From: Bacteroidales bacterium
GTDB taxonomy: Bacteria > Bacteroidota > Bacteroidia > Bacteroidales > JAADJA01
NCBI GenBank assembly: GCA_021740645.1
Contig: JAIOZL010000005.1
Location: 1-64,000, forward strand
Length of the DNA: 64,000 bases
Direction of reading: 5' to 3'
The notes below the pieces were generated by a model that did not search any database, was not told the DNA's origin, and was given only the letters and a program-made list of their open reading frames with translations. This document shows, piece after piece, positions 16,942 through 26,797 of this stretch. The translations under genes were made by a program, and so were the position numbers. The first letter of the stretch is position 1; each line of letters opens with the position of its first letter.

Positions 16942-18884
16942 AGCTCTTCCTGGCTTTTTAATTTGAGCTTTTCGTGGTGGATTTCCAAATTTTCCCATAG
17001 CTGCATTTCTTCCTGTAGTTGTCGGTTGAAATCGTTATATTCTTTTGATAATTGATTAAAATCAACGGAATGATCAGGTTGACTTAATCGTTGTTCGCAG
17101 GATTCTATTTTTTTTTCAAGGGTATGAATTTTATCTTCCGACTTTTGTATTTGTGTTCTTACTTTCCTAATCTCCTTGTCAATTTGTTTTCTTTTTTCAT
17201 AGACGATCTTATTCTCCGAAACCTTTTCTTCTTTCCTGGTCTGTCCATTATTTGCAGCCTCCAATTCCTCCAGGGATTTTAATTTTCGGCTTTCTAAAAA
17301 ATCATAAATATCGCCAAGATATTCTTTAACGTTCCTGTTTTTAAACTCAAATACTTTATTGGTAAGGCCCTGTAAAAAGTCCCTGTCGTGCGAAACGATT
17401 ATCAAAGTGCCATCATATTGAAGCAGGGCATTTTTTAAAATATCCTTTGATTGCATGTCGAGGTGATTGGTCGGTTCGTCTAGTATTAACAAATTAGAGG
17501 GAGTTAAAAGAAGTTTAGCCAAAGATAACCTGGATTTTTCTCCACCTGAAAGCACTTTAACTTTTTTATCAATTGAATCTCCACCAAACAGGAATGCACC
17601 CAGGATATTTCTGATCTGTTTGCGAATCTCACCCACAGCCACACTATCTATGGTATCAAAAACGGTTTTCTCCGGGTCGAGATAATCGCCCTGGTTCTGA
17701 GCAAAATATCCAATATGCAAATTGTGTCCGAATTTTAGTACGCCGGTATATTTTAATTCCCCGGCAATGATGCGTGAAAGCGTGGATTTCCCTTCCCCGT
17801 TTTTCCCAACGAAGGCCACTTTGTCAGAATTTAATAATGTAAATTCTATATTTGAAAGGACATGGATATTCCCGTAACTTTTGCTGAGTTTAATACCTTC
17901 CAGAACGACCTTACCGGCACGTGGGGCAGGAGGAAACCGGAAAAAAATAGAAGAGTTGTCCATTTCTTCCAGCTCAATTTCATCCATTTTATCCAGCATT
18001 TTAATCTTTGACTGTACTTGTTTTGATTTGGTGTTTTTGTAACGGAACCGTTCGATAAACCGTTCTATTTGCCTCACCTGGTTCTGTTGGTTATTGTAGG
18101 ACGCTTTTTGCCTTGCCAGCCTCTCTTCACGCATATTTACATAATCGCTGTACCCGGCTTTGTAATCAAAGATTTTCCCAAGTTCAATTTCGATGGTTCT
18201 TCGGGTAACCGCATCAAGAAACGCCCGGTCGTGTGAAACTAATACGACCGTTCCAAAATAGTTTATTAGGAACTCCTCCAACCATTGAATGGATTCAATG
18301 TCGAGGTGATTGGTAGGCTCATCCAAAAGGAGCACATCCGGTTTTCGAAGAAGAATCTTTGCCAGTTCAACCCGCATCTGCCAACCGCTACTAAATTCTT
18401 TTACCGGCCTTACAAAATCAGTTCGTTTAAATCCCAGGCCGATAAGAACTTTTTCGGTTTCTCCTTCTTTGGATTGACCACCTAAAATCAGGAATCGCTC
18501 GTTGGCTTCAGTCAGTTCAACAATAAGGCCGTGATATTCTTTTGATTCATAATCACTTCTCTGGGAGATTTTTTCGTTTAGTTGTTTGATGGTTTTTTCA
18601 AGAGTAAGATATTCATCAAAGGCAGACAATGCTTCATTATATATTGTTTCGGTACTGCTGCTATCCATTTCCTGCTTTAAATAGCCCACGCTGGTATTTG
18701 AGGGTTTGGTTACTTCTCCCTGTTGAGGCAAAATTTCGCCGGCAATAATATTTAACAGGGTGGTTTTTCCTGAACCGTTTTTGCCTACCAGTCCGATACG
18801 ATCCTTTGGGTTGACCTGGAATGAAGCATTGCTGAAAAGATCAGTACCTGTAAAATGTATAGAAAGATTATTTATCGAAATCAT
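16938..18884 (-). CDS. ABC-F family ATPase (translation-associated, Uup/YdiF-like)
   Basis: The 648-residue soluble protein has two ABC cassettes and no membrane segments. The first has Walker A 'GLVGKNGSGKTTL', signature 'SSGWQMR' and Walker B 'VLLLDEPTNHLD'. The second has 'FVGKNGEGKSTL', 'LSGGEKSRLSLA' and 'LLILDEPTNHLD'. The linker between them is rich in Arg/Lys/Gln, as in ABC-F proteins that contact the ribosome. The C-terminal 90 residues form a charged coiled coil (Uup-type). Such proteins act on stalled or antibiotic-bound ribosomes. The start at 18884 is chosen because homology starts at 'MISINNLSIHF' and a -7 box overlaps the earlier ATG at 18911. Confidence 0.9.
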   Translation of the reverse strand: MISINNLSIHFTGTDLFSNASFQVNPKDRIGLVGKNGSGKTTLLNIIAGEILPQQGEVTKPSNTSVGYLKQEMDSSSTETIYNEALSAFDEYLTLEKTIKQLNEKISQRSDYESKEYHGLIVELTEANERFLILGGQSKEGETEKVLIGLGFKRTDFVRPVKEFSSGWQMRVELAKILLRKPDVLLLDEPTNHLDIESIQWLEEFLINYFGTVVLVSHDRAFLDAVTRRTIEIELGKIFDYKAGYSDYVNMREERLARQKASYNNQQNQVRQIERFIERFRYKNTKSKQVQSKIKMLDKMDEIELEEMDNSSIFFRFPPAPRAGKVVLEGIKLSKSYGNIHVLSNIEFTLLNSDKVAFVGKNGEGKSTLSRIIAGELKYTGVLKFGHNLHIGYFAQNQGDYLDPEKTVFDTIDSVAVGEIRKQIRNILGAFLFGGDSIDKKVKVLSGGEKSRLSLAKLLLTPSNLLILDEPTNHLDMQSKDILKNALLQYDGTLIIVSHDRDFLQGLTNKVFEFKNRNVKEYLGDIYDFLESRKLKSLEELEAANNGQTRKEEKVSENKIVYEKRKQIDKEIRKVRTQIQKSEDKIHTLEKKIESCEQRLSQPDHSVDFNQLSKEYNDFNRQLQEEMQLWENLEIHHEKLKLKSQEEL

Positions 18885-18908
18885 TTTGTCATCGCCTTTC
18901 AGAAGCTG

Positions 18909-18916
18909 CAAAAGTA
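18909..18916 (-). promoter_or_regulatory. -7 box for the ABC-F gene
   Basis: The minus strand reads TACTTTTG (TAnnTTTG), 25 bases before the ATG at 18884. It overlaps the alternative ATG at 18911 and so argues against that start. Confidence 0.4.
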
Positions 18917-18981
18917 TAAAAAGAAAGACTCTTAATTAAACCGGCATGCAATTGAGGTGTCATTTTTACCTATGAATCAAT

Positions 18982-19012
18982 TAAAAAAAGGAGGCCGGAT
19001 AAACCGGCCTCC
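18982..19012 (-). terminator. Strong terminator after the 2006-residue T9SS gene
   Basis: GGAGGCCGG (18990-18998) pairs perfectly with CCGGCCTCC (19004-19012) around a 5-base loop. On the minus strand it is followed by seven T. It lies 33 bases past the stop at 19045. Confidence 0.88.
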
Positions 19013-19044
19013 AATATTATATGAATAAGTGTTTAACTAAACGC

Positions 19045-22000
19045 TTATTTTATAGCTAACTTCCTTAATGCTATTCCTTCACTTGTCTTTAACTTGATGT
19101 AGTAAATACCACTTTCAAAGTCTGACACGTTAATTTTTGCATTTGTTTCATTAACTTTTTCTGAAATCACTACCTGACCTGCGTTGTTGAGCAATTCGAA
19201 GGATTCAATGCTATATGAAGATTGAACCATTACAAAATCACTGGCAGGGTTCGGGTGAATCGAAAGCATGTTTGCGTCGAGTTCATTGATACCGGTAACG
19301 AGCGCATACTGTGCATTTGAAGCTCCGGATTCACCGAAGTAATACACAGCAGTTACGTAATATTCGTAGAAACCGGCAGCAAGTGACTCATCTACATAGG
19401 TAAGGTCAGTTACCAGTGCAGCATTGATCTGACTTCCATCCCTGAATATATTGTATCCATCAGGAGCAAGACATGCATCAGGAGCATCCCATTCGAGAGT
19501 AACATAATTCTCATTAGGAACATCCACGGTAGCAACCAGGTCAAGAGCTTCGAGGTCACCAGGTTCAGGAACGGTGATCAGGAATGGAGGAGTAGGTTGT
19601 GATTCGTCACCAGCATAAACGGCAGTAATGGTATAACTATACTCAACGTCTATATCAACCATTTCATCAGTGTATTCCATAGCAGTTGCACTACCTATTA
19701 AAGTACCATCCCTGTAAACATTCCAGCTGTCAGGATTTCCGCCTCCCGGCATTTCCCAATCAAGCTCAACATTGGTACAGTTATATACAGCATTCAGGTT
19801 GATAGCGGGTATCAGACCTGCAACTGTTAAAGTAACCTCTACCATCGGACTTCCAACATTAGGATTAGTAGAGAAGTTGATCTCAGCATAATACTCACCA
19901 GGTAATAATCCGGTAGCATCAAAACTAAGGGTCATATCCTCATTGGTATTAGGTGCTAAACTGCCACTTGTAGGAGCTATGGATAACCATGTTTGTGATT
20001 CAGTTAGTTCAACTGCCCAAAGGTTTACATTCTGGCAGGTTCCCAGGAATGCCCAAAGTCCGCTTTCTATATGATCATCAATGGCCAATCCACCGGCAAG
20101 GTCAGCTGCTGAAAGCACGGAGCCTACGTCAAACGTAACACCAGTTTCAGTTCCTGAAGGTAATTGGATTTGAACCAGGTCGCTCTGATTTGTACCTACC
20201 TGGGCATAACCCCAAAGGTAAGGAGCACCAGCGCTGTAGTTGTCATAAGCAAAGCCATAATAACTATCACCGTAAGGACCAACAGGGAAACTACCCAGGT
20301 TAGCACCTGCTTTATCAAATTTAGTAATGTCTGTACCCCAGTTATTGGCATAGAAAACATCTTCCGTTTCGTTGTAAGCAATTGCACGACTTGCCGTTGG
20401 AGCAGTAAATGTACTGATCAGGGCTGCGTTATCAAGGTCAAGCTCAAATATTGTAGTTGCTGCAGCACCACCGTAGAAATAAGTACCATCATAGGCCATA
20501 TCCCTGGTAGCAGCGGCTCCGGCAACGGTAATTTGCTCGATGTAAGTTCCGTCCATGCCATAACGGTAATATTCACCTGTTCCATTCCATTTGGTCGTAT
20601 ATATGTACGTACCATTGGTTTCAATACCAGCTTCACCGCCACCAACACCAACAGGTACTTCCCAGATCAGGTCAAACATATCGTCACCATTGTTCTCACT
20701 TAAAATATTGAGCGAAGCACTCCAGCCAACAGTTGCATTACCATCATTGGAAATATTTACAGTTTCTGTACCCATTTGATTGGGTTCGAGTTCAATTTCA
20801 ACTATTAATGGGTCAACAACCAACTCAGGAGCACCCAGTGCAAAGTCCTGAACCGTAAGTACACCTTCTTCAATTAAGACAGAAGCAGTTGCAGGGCTGT
20901 ATCCGTTTGCAGTACATGTTACATCCCAGGTACCAGTAAATACTTCTTCGAAGTAGTAATAACCATCACTTCCTGTTGTAGTCATATACAGTCCGGCTAC
21001 GTCAATTTCAGCACCTTCAATAGGGTTGCCTGTAGCAAGTTCTGTTACAGTTCCTTCTAGTTCACCATAAGTACCAGCACCTACTAAGAGGCTGTATTCC
21101 TCAATTTCACCATAAGTTGCATCACCACAAGGTACCGGAGGAGTTGAATAGGTCATTCTAACCCTCATTCTGACCATACCTTCGGGAGCATTAGCTGGAG
21201 CGGTAATCTGACCGGTAAAGGTTTGACCCGTACCACCTACATTTTCAAGCTGGAATTCTTCCTCACCACCCGGAGTAAATTCACAATCCATGTTCCAGTC
21301 AACCCATACATAAACGATGTCACTTGCCCAGGCATTTCCATTTTCCACAGAAATATCTACTGAAAAACCAGGCAAAATAATGGTAAATTGGTCAGTATAA
21401 TCAGCAATACCACCTTGCCATGGGGTACCAAGATTTTGAATAGTACCACAAACTACATCCATAATCCACTCATCCTCAATACTTGTAGTGGCATCGCAAT
21501 AGTCGCATGAATATTCGAGTGCGAAATCCTCTGTAACATCTGTTTCCACAGGTACAACAACACCTGTTGCAATTCCTGTAGTATAGGTAGGATGTGTTAC
21601 GGTCATATCATAGGTACCGGCTTCAATGAAAAATTCATAGGTACCGTCGGCAGCGGTCATGGTTTCAAAGTCAGTTCCATCCAATACTACGGTAGCATTT
21701 TCAATTGGGCTGCCATCATCAACGTCGGTAACAGTACCCAATATCCTACCATAAATTGTTGGTAAGGTAAAGTCGATACCTGTAACCGTACCGGCAGGTG
21801 CAACGGTAACGCCTGTTACGGTTTGCTGGGTATAACCATATAAGGTTGCAGTAACGTCAAAAGTTCCCGGATAGGCTACAATCTGGTAATTTCCAGATGC
21901 ATCAGGATTAGCCCAATAAGGACCAGCCTCTACCAATACATTCTGAACATCTTCAAAGTTGTAAGGAGTACTACCCGTTAAGTTCACATTTCCTTCGATA

Positions 22001-25000
22001 AACCCAAAGTCCTGGTCACCAACCTGCATTGTAACAGGTACGGTTACCATTCCAACATCGGGATCAGAAGTAAAATGAATGTTTGCAGTTTTGATTGTAC
22101 CCGGAGTAATTCCGGTAGCATCAAAGGAAACCGTCATTTGATCCATATTACCCGGATCAACCACACCACCTGTTGGGTCAATTGAAATCCAAACCGCTCC
22201 GGCAGGGGCAAATTCATACATAAATAATACATCGGGAGTACCTTGTAATAAACCACCAATTGACCATAATCCAGGGTATACGTTATCTACCATAAACAAA
22301 CCACCGGCAATAGCACTTGCATTGGGACCTAAGTCAGTCAATACATCATAACTAAATCCTGTCATTGTAAGTGTAGTCAGGTCAAACTGGTGAATTAATT
22401 GTGCTGATCCAGCACCAGCTCCCTGGTCAAAAATCCATAAATAAGGACTTCCGGTAGTATTATCATAAGCAGAACCATACATTCCAGCCAGACCAAGTGT
22501 AGCATTAGGAACAGTATTTAAAGTAGCTCCTGATTTATCAATCAACCACGCGTCTGAACCAAAATTAGTGATCCAAAATGCATCGTTACCTTCGTCATAA
22601 GCAATACTTCTGGCCTGTCCGGCATTGGAAATACTACTTACAAGTGTTTTAGTAACAAAGTCCATTTCAAAAATCACGGCACCGGCGGCACCACCGTACA
22701 TATAGGTACCATCAAAAGCCAAATCCCTTAACCCGGTAACACCCGGAATTGAAAACTCTTCAATCAGGTTTCCATCCAGGTCATACTTATGAATTAGGTT
22801 GGAGGCCCAACGTGTTGAATAATAATATTGTCCGTCGCATTCTGCACCGGCATTACCGGCAGCTCCAGTAACAGTAGTTAAATCAATTGTAAACTGGAGA
22901 TCCCAGGTATCTTTCGGGTCATCTGTTAACATTTCAAGGGATGCTGACCAGCCTAATGTACCATCACCATTATTGGCAATATCAATCATTTCTGTATCCT
23001 GGTTTTCAGGATCAATTACAATGTTGATTGCAGTAGGAGTAATATCCATAGTAGGAGCAGTCATGCCAAAATCTATTGTGCTTGTACCACCATTGGTCAC
23101 GTCTACAGTTCCGCCACTAATCACGTTATATCCTGTAGCTGAACATGAAATAGGCCATGTGCCTACCAGCACATTGTCAATCATATAATAACCATCAGTA
23201 CCCGAAGTAGTGGAATAGGTGCCATTGTTAATAGTAACAGTTGCCCCGTCAACAGGTGCACCACCAGTAAATTCTGTTACATAACCTTCAACAGTCCCGT
23301 ATTCAGCTACGCCTAAAAATACTTTGTAGTCTTCAGCTTCGCCATATGAATAAGAACCGCAAGGATCAGTAAAAGTATTAAGCCAAACTGCCATTACACG
23401 CATTACGTGTTCACCAGGTAAGGCTGTTCCGGGGATATCTATATCCACATCGTATAAAACACCTGCAGATGTCAAAATATAATCCTCTAAAATAAGCTCA
23501 TCACTTGTTAAATCCAGGTCATCGTTATAGTCGATCCAAACATTCACATGCTGGCTACTATATCCTGTACCAAAAGTAAAAGTATGGGTAACACCTGGTA
23601 ACAATGTGGCAGGCCCCAGTTCAAAGTACTGGCTCCAACCGGTAACACCGGTGTTATTGGCACAGCCATTATTCAGGTTCTGGATTTCCTCTACGGCAAA
23701 ATCAGTAAAACCATCACCTACAACACAACCAGAAGAATAGGTTGGGGCACATAATGATGGTGATTCATTAACCACAGTTTTTGTTTTACAGTCGTTAGCA
23801 GTATTTTCATCACCAGCAAGCTCAGTACATGCTTCAAAATCGTAAGACCCATAAGCAGAAAGATCAACGGTAGTAGCGAATGTATGATTATAGGTTTCAC
23901 CACCATTAATGGTGGCAGAAATCGTTTCAACAACTGCAGTTCCACCATCCAGAGAGAAGGACACATCAAAGTTTGACTGGGCTGCTGTTCCAAAGTTCTT
24001 AACTGTAACTGTTACTGCTTCAGCATTGGTAAGATTCACCCCTGAATTAGGTGCAGTAATAGCTGTTACCCCAACATCGGTAGTTGGTAATGGGCCTGAA
24101 GTACATAATTCAAGTCCCCAGATGTTTACATTCTGGTTTGTTCCCATAATGGTCCAAGTACCGGTGTAAAGGTTATCATCGATACATAAACCACCGGCAG
24201 AAGCAGGAGCTACAACGCTTCCTACGTCAAAATAAGTTCCGGTTTCCGTTCCTGAAGGTAATTCGATTTGTATTAGTTCACAAAGGTTTGTTCCTACCTG
24301 GGCAAATCCCCAAAGGTATGGGCCATCTCCGCAATAACTTGAGCCCTGGTAAGCAAAACCATAATAGCTATCACCAGTAGGACCTACCGGGAAGCTTCCA
24401 AGGTTAGCACCTGAAGCATCAAATTTAATAATATCAGTACCCCAGTTATTGGCATAGAATGCATCTTCATCTTCGTCGTATGCAATAGCACGCACTGCAG
24501 TAGGAGCTGTGAAAGAACCGATATAGGTTCCTGTAGCCAGATCCATTTCAAAAACTGTGTTTGCAGCAGCTCCACCATAAAAGTAAGTTCCGTTATAGGC
24601 AAGATCGCGCACGGCGCCAGCTGATCCACAGGTAACTTCTTCGAGGTAGGTACCGTTCATTTCATAACGATAAAATATCGTACCATTCCATTTGGTAGTG
24701 TAAATGTAGTTACCGTCTGTTTCAATACCGGCTTCTCCACCACCAACGCCTACAGGCCATTCGAACTGCAGGTCAAACAAATCCTCTGAGGGAATGGGTG
24801 TTGCTTTGGCATTTACATCCCTGTCAGAAGGATAATATGCAGAAGCAATATCCCTGTCAGGAAAAGCTTGTTGTAATTGCTCAAGTGCTGAAGGAGCTTT
24901 GTCAAAACCTGCATTTTGCATCTCAATCAACTGAGATTTTGTAGGTTTTACCCGCTCTTTCGTTTGATTGTTTAATTTCGGAGATGAGTCACTCTGGGCT

Positions 25001-25065
25001 AATAAACCAGATGAAACAATAACCAACGAAATCAGCACAATCAGTAGTTTGTTCATGTTTTTCAT
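19045..25065 (-). CDS. T9SS cargo: 2006-residue protein with three propeller-like repeats and two GEVED domains
   Basis: Signal peptide 1-23 (ending LLAQ). Propeller-like region 1 (about 97-322), a CARDB-like domain (327-432), GEVED domain 1 (470-585) and a carboxypeptidase-regulatory-like domain (590-668) follow. Then come propeller-like region 2 (720-960), two more regulatory-like domains (1020-1183), GEVED 2 (1220-1328), another regulatory-like domain (1333-1412) and propeller-like region 3 (1462-1690). The end is a BACON-like stretch, two Fn3 domains (1753-1925) and the T9SS type-A signal (about 1930-2006). Regions 1 and 3 are close copies ('PVGVGGGEAGIET', 'YIYTTKWNGT'). No catalytic motif was recognised. 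MNKLLIV at 25056 is an equally possible start. Probably a cell-surface binding or adhesin protein; function unknown. Confidence 0.85.
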   Translation of the reverse strand: MKNMNKLLIVLISLVIVSSGLLAQSDSSPKLNNQTKERVKPTKSQLIEMQNAGFDKAPSALEQLQQAFPDRDIASAYYPSDRDVNAKATPIPSEDLFDLQFEWPVGVGGGEAGIETDGNYIYTTKWNGTIFYRYEMNGTYLEEVTCGSAGAVRDLAYNGTYFYGGAAANTVFEMDLATGTYIGSFTAPTAVRAIAYDEDEDAFYANNWGTDIIKFDASGANLGSFPVGPTGDSYYGFAYQGSSYCGDGPYLWGFAQVGTNLCELIQIELPSGTETGTYFDVGSVVAPASAGGLCIDDNLYTGTWTIMGTNQNVNIWGLELCTSGPLPTTDVGVTAITAPNSGVNLTNAEAVTVTVKNFGTAAQSNFDVSFSLDGGTAVVETISATINGGETYNHTFATTVDLSAYGSYDFEACTELAGDENTANDCKTKTVVNESPSLCAPTYSSGCVVGDGFTDFAVEEIQNLNNGCANNTGVTGWSQYFELGPATLLPGVTHTFTFGTGYSSQHVNVWIDYNDDLDLTSDELILEDYILTSAGVLYDVDIDIPGTALPGEHVMRVMAVWLNTFTDPCGSYSYGEAEDYKVFLGVAEYGTVEGYVTEFTGGAPVDGATVTINNGTYSTTSGTDGYYMIDNVLVGTWPISCSATGYNVISGGTVDVTNGGTSTIDFGMTAPTMDITPTAINIVIDPENQDTEMIDIANNGDGTLGWSASLEMLTDDPKDTWDLQFTIDLTTVTGAAGNAGAECDGQYYYSTRWASNLIHKYDLDGNLIEEFSIPGVTGLRDLAFDGTYMYGGAAGAVIFEMDFVTKTLVSSISNAGQARSIAYDEGNDAFWITNFGSDAWLIDKSGATLNTVPNATLGLAGMYGSAYDNTTGSPYLWIFDQGAGAGSAQLIHQFDLTTLTMTGFSYDVLTDLGPNASAIAGGLFMVDNVYPGLWSIGGLLQGTPDVLFMYEFAPAGAVWISIDPTGGVVDPGNMDQMTVSFDATGITPGTIKTANIHFTSDPDVGMVTVPVTMQVGDQDFGFIEGNVNLTGSTPYNFEDVQNVLVEAGPYWANPDASGNYQIVAYPGTFDVTATLYGYTQQTVTGVTVAPAGTVTGIDFTLPTIYGRILGTVTDVDDGSPIENATVVLDGTDFETMTAADGTYEFFIEAGTYDMTVTHPTYTTGIATGVVVPVETDVTEDFALEYSCDYCDATTSIEDEWIMDVVCGTIQNLGTPWQGGIADYTDQFTIILPGFSVDISVENGNAWASDIVYVWVDWNMDCEFTPGGEEEFQLENVGGTGQTFTGQITAPANAPEGMVRMRVRMTYSTPPVPCGDATYGEIEEYSLLVGAGTYGELEGTVTELATGNPIEGAEIDVAGLYMTTTGSDGYYYFEEVFTGTWDVTCTANGYSPATASVLIEEGVLTVQDFALGAPELVVDPLIVEIELEPNQMGTETVNISNDGNATVGWSASLNILSENNGDDMFDLIWEVPVGVGGGEAGIETNGTYIYTTKWNGTGEYYRYGMDGTYIEQITVAGAAATRDMAYDGTYFYGGAAATTIFELDLDNAALISTFTAPTASRAIAYNETEDVFYANNWGTDITKFDKAGANLGSFPVGPYGDSYYGFAYDNYSAGAPYLWGYAQVGTNQSDLVQIQLPSGTETGVTFDVGSVLSAADLAGGLAIDDHIESGLWAFLGTCQNVNLWAVELTESQTWLSIAPTSGSLAPNTNEDMTLSFDATGLLPGEYYAEINFSTNPNVGSPMVEVTLTVAGLIPAINLNAVYNCTNVELDWEMPGGGNPDSWNVYRDGTLIGSATAMEYTDEMVDIDVEYSYTITAVYAGDESQPTPPFLITVPEPGDLEALDLVATVDVPNENYVTLEWDAPDACLAPDGYNIFRDGSQINAALVTDLTYVDESLAAGFYEYYVTAVYYFGESGASNAQYALVTGINELDANMLSIHPNPASDFVMVQSSYSIESFELLNNAGQVVISEKVNETNAKINVSDFESGIYYIKLKTSEGIALRKLAIK

Positions 25066-25299
25066 ACGCTTAAAAATTTAGGTTAGTAATAAATTTTATT
25101 TTAATGTTTTTCATTTTGCGAAATGATAATTTTAGAATTGAGAATCAGCGATACCATTAACTATAATGACTGTACTAAAGTATAAAAATTCTGCTAATTT
25201 TTTATCCTTTCAGAAAATATTTAACTTTTTTTAATCTGAGGCTTATAATTCGCTGAAATAGTGTAAAATAGACTTAAGTATAATGAGAATAAATTAGGA

Positions 25300-26718
25300 T
25301 CAAAATTTGTTTTTAACTAAAAGTTTTGTTTCCATCATGTGCATCATGGTATATTTTACCCCTTCACGGCCTGTTCCTGAATCTTTTACTCCGCCATAAG
25401 GCATATGGTCCACCCGAAAAGTTGGGACATCATTTATTATTACTCCCCCTACATTGAGTTGATGAAAAGCCAAATTCATTTCATTTATTGAATTGGTAAA
25501 TATTCCTGCCTGCAGCCCATACCGACTGTCATTAACCAGTTCAATTGCTTCTTCAAAAGTATTATAGGGCTCAAGAGTGACTACCGGGCCAAAAACCTCC
25601 TGGGAGCAAACTTTCATTTGGGCTTTTGTTTGATTTAATACCGTAGGAGTATAAGTAGAACCACTTCGTTTACCTCCACATAGAATTTTGGCTCCATCGT
25701 CTTTTGCTTCTTTAACCCATTTTTCTACCCTTAAGGCATTTTCTTCATCGATCATGGAAGAGATTTCTGTTTTCTCGTCCAATGGATCTCCTGAATTCAA
25801 TTGATTGACAAGGGGTAAAAATTTATCCAGGAAGGCTTGATAAACCGAAGTTTGAACATATATCCTCTGGGTATGAATGCACACCTGACCGGAATATGCA
25901 AAACCACCCAGCAGACAACGGTTCACTGCCTGGTCGATGTCAGCACTTTCAGAAACGATTACACCGGCGTTTCCACCCAATTCTAAAACAAGCTTTTTTT
26001 TCCCTGCATTTTTTTTCATTTCCCACCCCACAGCTGGCGATCCTGTAAATGAGAGTAGCTTTACCCTATCGTCTGTCACCAGAAGGTTTCCTGTAGGCCG
26101 ATCCATAGGAATTATGGAAACACTACCTTCGGGCAGGCCTGATTGATGAATAATTTCTGCCAGTTTAAGGGTGGATAAAGGTGTGGAGGAGGAAGGTTTT
26201 AAGATAATCGGACAACCGGCTGCAATGGCTGGTGCAATTTTATGAACGGCCAGGTTCAATGGAAAATTGAATGGAGAAATTCCTGCTACCAGGCCAATAG
26301 GGAAGTGCTTTACCCAACCTTCTTTGTTTTCTCCGGCTGCTGTCCAGTCGAGGCTAAGGTGTTCACCAGGTATCCTTTTCGATTCTTCCGCTGCAATGGT
26401 AAACGTTTGAATAGCCCGATTCACTTCTCCTTTTGCATATCTGATTGGTTTTCCTGATTCAAGGCAAAGGATCTCAGCAAAATCATCGGTATGTATTTCA
26501 AGTTGATGTGCAATATATTTTAATGCCGCATATTTTTTATAAACGGGATAAGATTTGAGCAAAGGTTCTGCTTCAAGTGCAGCAAGAATAGCCCTTTCAA
26601 GTATATCCTTATTCCCCAGCCAGGTATGAGCAAAAAACTCACCTGAATAGGGATTGGTGATATTAAGTTTTTTGTCGCTTATTAAAAATTTACCTGCACA
26701 ATAGATTTTAAATTCCAT
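25300..26718 (-). CDS. NAD(P)-dependent aldehyde dehydrogenase
   Basis: The 472-residue cytosolic enzyme oxidises an aldehyde to the acid. All family landmarks are visible: 'SPFNFP' with Asn151, cofactor Lys174 in 'LKPSS', 'FTGSPAVG' in the nucleotide-binding fold, general base Glu246 in 'LELGGN', and nucleophile Cys280 in 'SGQVCIH'. The latter context resembles lactaldehyde, succinate-semialdehyde or non-phosphorylating glyceraldehyde-phosphate dehydrogenases, but the substrate cannot be fixed. The start at 26718 is chosen because the extra 24 residues of a longer frame run through the terminator hairpin at 26747-26778. No neighbour belongs to an obvious catabolic pathway. Confidence 0.9.
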   Translation of the reverse strand: MEFKIYCAGKFLISDKKLNITNPYSGEFFAHTWLGNKDILERAILAALEAEPLLKSYPVYKKYAALKYIAHQLEIHTDDFAEILCLESGKPIRYAKGEVNRAIQTFTIAAEESKRIPGEHLSLDWTAAGENKEGWVKHFPIGLVAGISPFNFPLNLAVHKIAPAIAAGCPIILKPSSSTPLSTLKLAEIIHQSGLPEGSVSIIPMDRPTGNLLVTDDRVKLLSFTGSPAVGWEMKKNAGKKKLVLELGGNAGVIVSESADIDQAVNRCLLGGFAYSGQVCIHTQRIYVQTSVYQAFLDKFLPLVNQLNSGDPLDEKTEISSMIDEENALRVEKWVKEAKDDGAKILCGGKRSGSTYTPTVLNQTKAQMKVCSQEVFGPVVTLEPYNTFEEAIELVNDSRYGLQAGIFTNSINEMNLAFHQLNVGGVIINDVPTFRVDHMPYGGVKDSGTGREGVKYTMMHMMETKLLVKNKF

Positions 26719-26746
26719 AAGTGTTTGAATTTGGAGTATCAAAAAT

Positions 26747-26778
26747 AAAAAAGGAGAACCAAATGGCCCTCCTTTTTT
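26747..26778 (-). terminator. Terminator between the 810-residue T9SS gene and the aldehyde dehydrogenase gene
   Basis: AAAAAAGGAG (26747-26756) pairs perfectly with CTCCTTTTTT (26769-26778). The stem carries A and T tracts on both sides, so it could work in either direction; it lies 20 bases past the stop at 26798. Confidence 0.8.
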
Positions 26779-26797
26779 GAATTCTATCAATACTAAT

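Noticed and set aside
20164-20703. 179-residue open frame on the plus strand
   Set aside because: Antisense to the 2006-residue T9SS gene; composition is a shadow of repetitive coding sequence, with no signal peptide or domain.
26719-26790. 24-residue N-terminal extension of the aldehyde dehydrogenase
   Set aside because: It runs through the terminator hairpin at 26747-26778 and lies outside the family's N-terminus.
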